A DNA stretch of 7,706 nt from Verrucomicrobia bacterium UBA1731 (GTDB taxonomy: Bacteria > Verrucomicrobiota > Kiritimatiellia > RFP12 > UBA1067): assembly GCA_002317575.1 (NCBI GenBank), contig DCIH01000042.1, positions 4,993 through 12,698 of the forward strand, read 5' to 3'. The notes under the pieces are model-generated. The model saw only the letters and a program-made list of their open reading frames with translations. It was not told the DNA's origin and ran no database searches. The translations under genes were made by a program, and so were the position numbers. This document shows, piece after piece, positions 6,882-7,706 of the stretch. The first letter of the stretch is position 1. Each line of letters starts with the position of its first letter.

Positions 6882-7627
6882 AAGTTCTGGGCGTCATTCC
6901 GTCCCGGTACGGTTCGAGTCGTTTTCCGGGCAAACCCCTGGCGATGCTCGCGGGCAAGCCGCTCGTCGCGTGGGTCGTGGAGGCCGTGAAGAAGGCGAAG
7001 TCGCTGGACGACGTGATCGTCGCCACGGACGACGAGCGCATCAAGGCGGCGGTCGAAGAATGGGGCGGCAAGGCGGTGATGACGCCGAGCGAACTCCCGA
7101 GCGGAACGGATCGCATCGCCTGCGCCGCGGGCGCTTTCGCGGACGACGACGTACTCGTGAACATCCAAGGCGACGAGCCGCTCATCGACCCCGCGCTCAT
7201 CGACGCCTTGGTCGCGCGCATGCGCGAAGCGGGCGGCAAATGGGACATGGCCACGGCGGTGACGCCGATCAAGAAGCCGGAGGACCTCGCCGCGAAGACG
7301 GTCGTGAAGGTGGTGCTGGACCGCGACGACGGCGCGCTCTATTTCTCGCGACTCCCGATCCCGTGCGACCGCGACCACGAGCCCGATCTCGCGAGCGGTC
7401 TCTATGTGCGCCATCTGGGCATCTATGCGTACCGCGGCGCGTTCCTGCGCAGGTTTGTCGCGGAAAAGCCCTGCGCGCTGGAGCAGACGGAGAAGCTCGA
7501 GCAGCTGCGCGCGCTGTGGATGGGCGGTAAGATCGCCGTCATTCGCACCGCGGACGAAGGCGTCGGCGTGGATACGCCGGAAGACGCCGTCCGCGTGGCG
7601 AAGATTTTGGAATCGAAGAACAGGTAA
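6878..7627 (+). CDS. kdsB: 3-deoxy-manno-octulosonate cytidylyltransferase (CMP-Kdo synthetase)
   Basis: Cytoplasmic enzyme that activates Kdo with CTP to give CMP-Kdo and pyrophosphate, the donor for the inner core of lipopolysaccharide. The 249-residue length is normal. The N-terminal nucleotide-binding motif is intact (IPSRYGSSRFPGKPL, residues 7-21, with R10, R15 and K19). It is followed by VIVATDDERI near residue 50, SGTDRIA, NIQGDEPLI with the metal-binding Asp D99, ALYFSRLPIP, HLGIYAYRG, LEQTEKLEQLR and the late metal-ligand motif GVDTPED with D232. These blocks separate it from the related CMP-sialate synthetases. All expected key residues are present, so it should be active. It starts on an ATGA overlap with the coiled-coil gene and is followed six bases later by the gltX start. 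Its presence shows that the organism makes a Kdo-containing outer membrane. Confidence 0.96.
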   Translation: MKVLGVIPSRYGSSRFPGKPLAMLAGKPLVAWVVEAVKKAKSLDDVIVATDDERIKAAVEEWGGKAVMTPSELPSGTDRIACAAGAFADDDVLVNIQGDEPLIDPALIDALVARMREAGGKWDMATAVTPIKKPEDLAAKTVVKVVLDRDDGALYFSRLPIPCDRDHEPDLASGLYVRHLGIYAYRGAFLRRFVAEKPCALEQTEKLEQLRALWMGGKIAVIRTADEGVGVDTPEDAVRVAKILESKNR

Positions 7628-7633
7628 CTGGAA

Positions 7634-7706
7634 ATGGAAGAAATACGCGTTCGTTTCGCCCCGTCCCCGACGGGAAAAGTGCACATCGGCAACATCCGCG
7701 CGGCCA
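7634..7706 (+). CDS. gltX: Glutamyl-tRNA synthetase, first 24 codons only
   Basis: The ATG at 7634 opens a frame reading MEEIRVRFAPSPTGKVHIGN and running off the window end. RFAPSPTG followed by HIG is the class I aminoacyl-tRNA synthetase ATP-binding signature of the GluRS/GlnRS family, here with HIGN as the HIGH variant. The enzyme charges tRNA-Glu (in some bacteria also tRNA-Gln) with glutamate in the cytosol. GlnRS-type or GluQ-like proteins share this opening, but in bacteria lacking further context GltX is the most likely. Only six bases separate it from kdsB. A weak AGG at 7622-7624 or the closer GGAA at 7630-7633 may serve as its binding site, clearly weaker than at the upstream junctions. 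Confidence 0.85.
   Translation, partial: MEEIRVRFAPSPTGKVHIGNIRAA

Overview
This window is a dense, fully co-directional gene run on the + strand: six complete or nearly complete genes plus the first codons of a seventh. There is almost no non-coding DNA; the longest gap is 37 bases. The DNA is GC-rich with strongly GC-biased third codon positions. A Kdo-activating enzyme (KdsB) and an outer-membrane secretin indicate a Gram-negative (diderm) bacterium. The fused PilM/GspL-PilN-like protein, the secretin architecture and the aminotransferase type would fit a member of the PVC group (Verrucomicrobiota/Kiritimatiellota/Lentisphaerota-like). That placement is an inference from gene style, not from a marker-gene comparison.

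Layout: (1) bases 1-1178, a class I/II PLP-dependent aminotransferase whose N-terminus lies outside the window; (2) 1180-2571, a PilM/GspL-like actin-fold domain joined through one membrane helix to a PilN-like periplasmic domain; (3) 2568-3110, a PilO/GspM-like membrane protein; (4) 3148-5901, a large GspD-type secretin with a signal peptide and an unusual charged helical C-terminal tail; (5) 5898-6881, an unrecognised membrane-anchored, Ala/Glu/Lys-rich coiled-coil protein; (6) 6878-7627, kdsB; (7) 7634 to the window end, the start of a glutamyl-tRNA synthetase-type gene (gltX).

Genes 2-5 look like part of a type II secretion or type IV pilus-type machine: the inner-membrane assembly platform (L/M/N/O functions), the outer-membrane channel and one extra coiled-coil component. 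The ATPase, the polytopic platform protein (GspF/PilC) and the pseudopilins are not in this window and must be elsewhere. Three of the junctions (2/3, 4/5, 5/6) are ATGA stop-start overlaps, each preceded by nearly the same purine-rich Shine-Dalgarno stretch that also encodes the acidic/lysine C-terminus of the upstream protein. The genes are therefore probably translationally coupled, and the unknown coiled-coil protein is likely made together with the secretin. I see no convincing internal promoter or terminator, RNA gene, repeat array, CRISPR or mobile element. The most interesting content is the secretin tail together with the adjacent coiled-coil protein; the rest looks like orthodox housekeeping and secretion genes.
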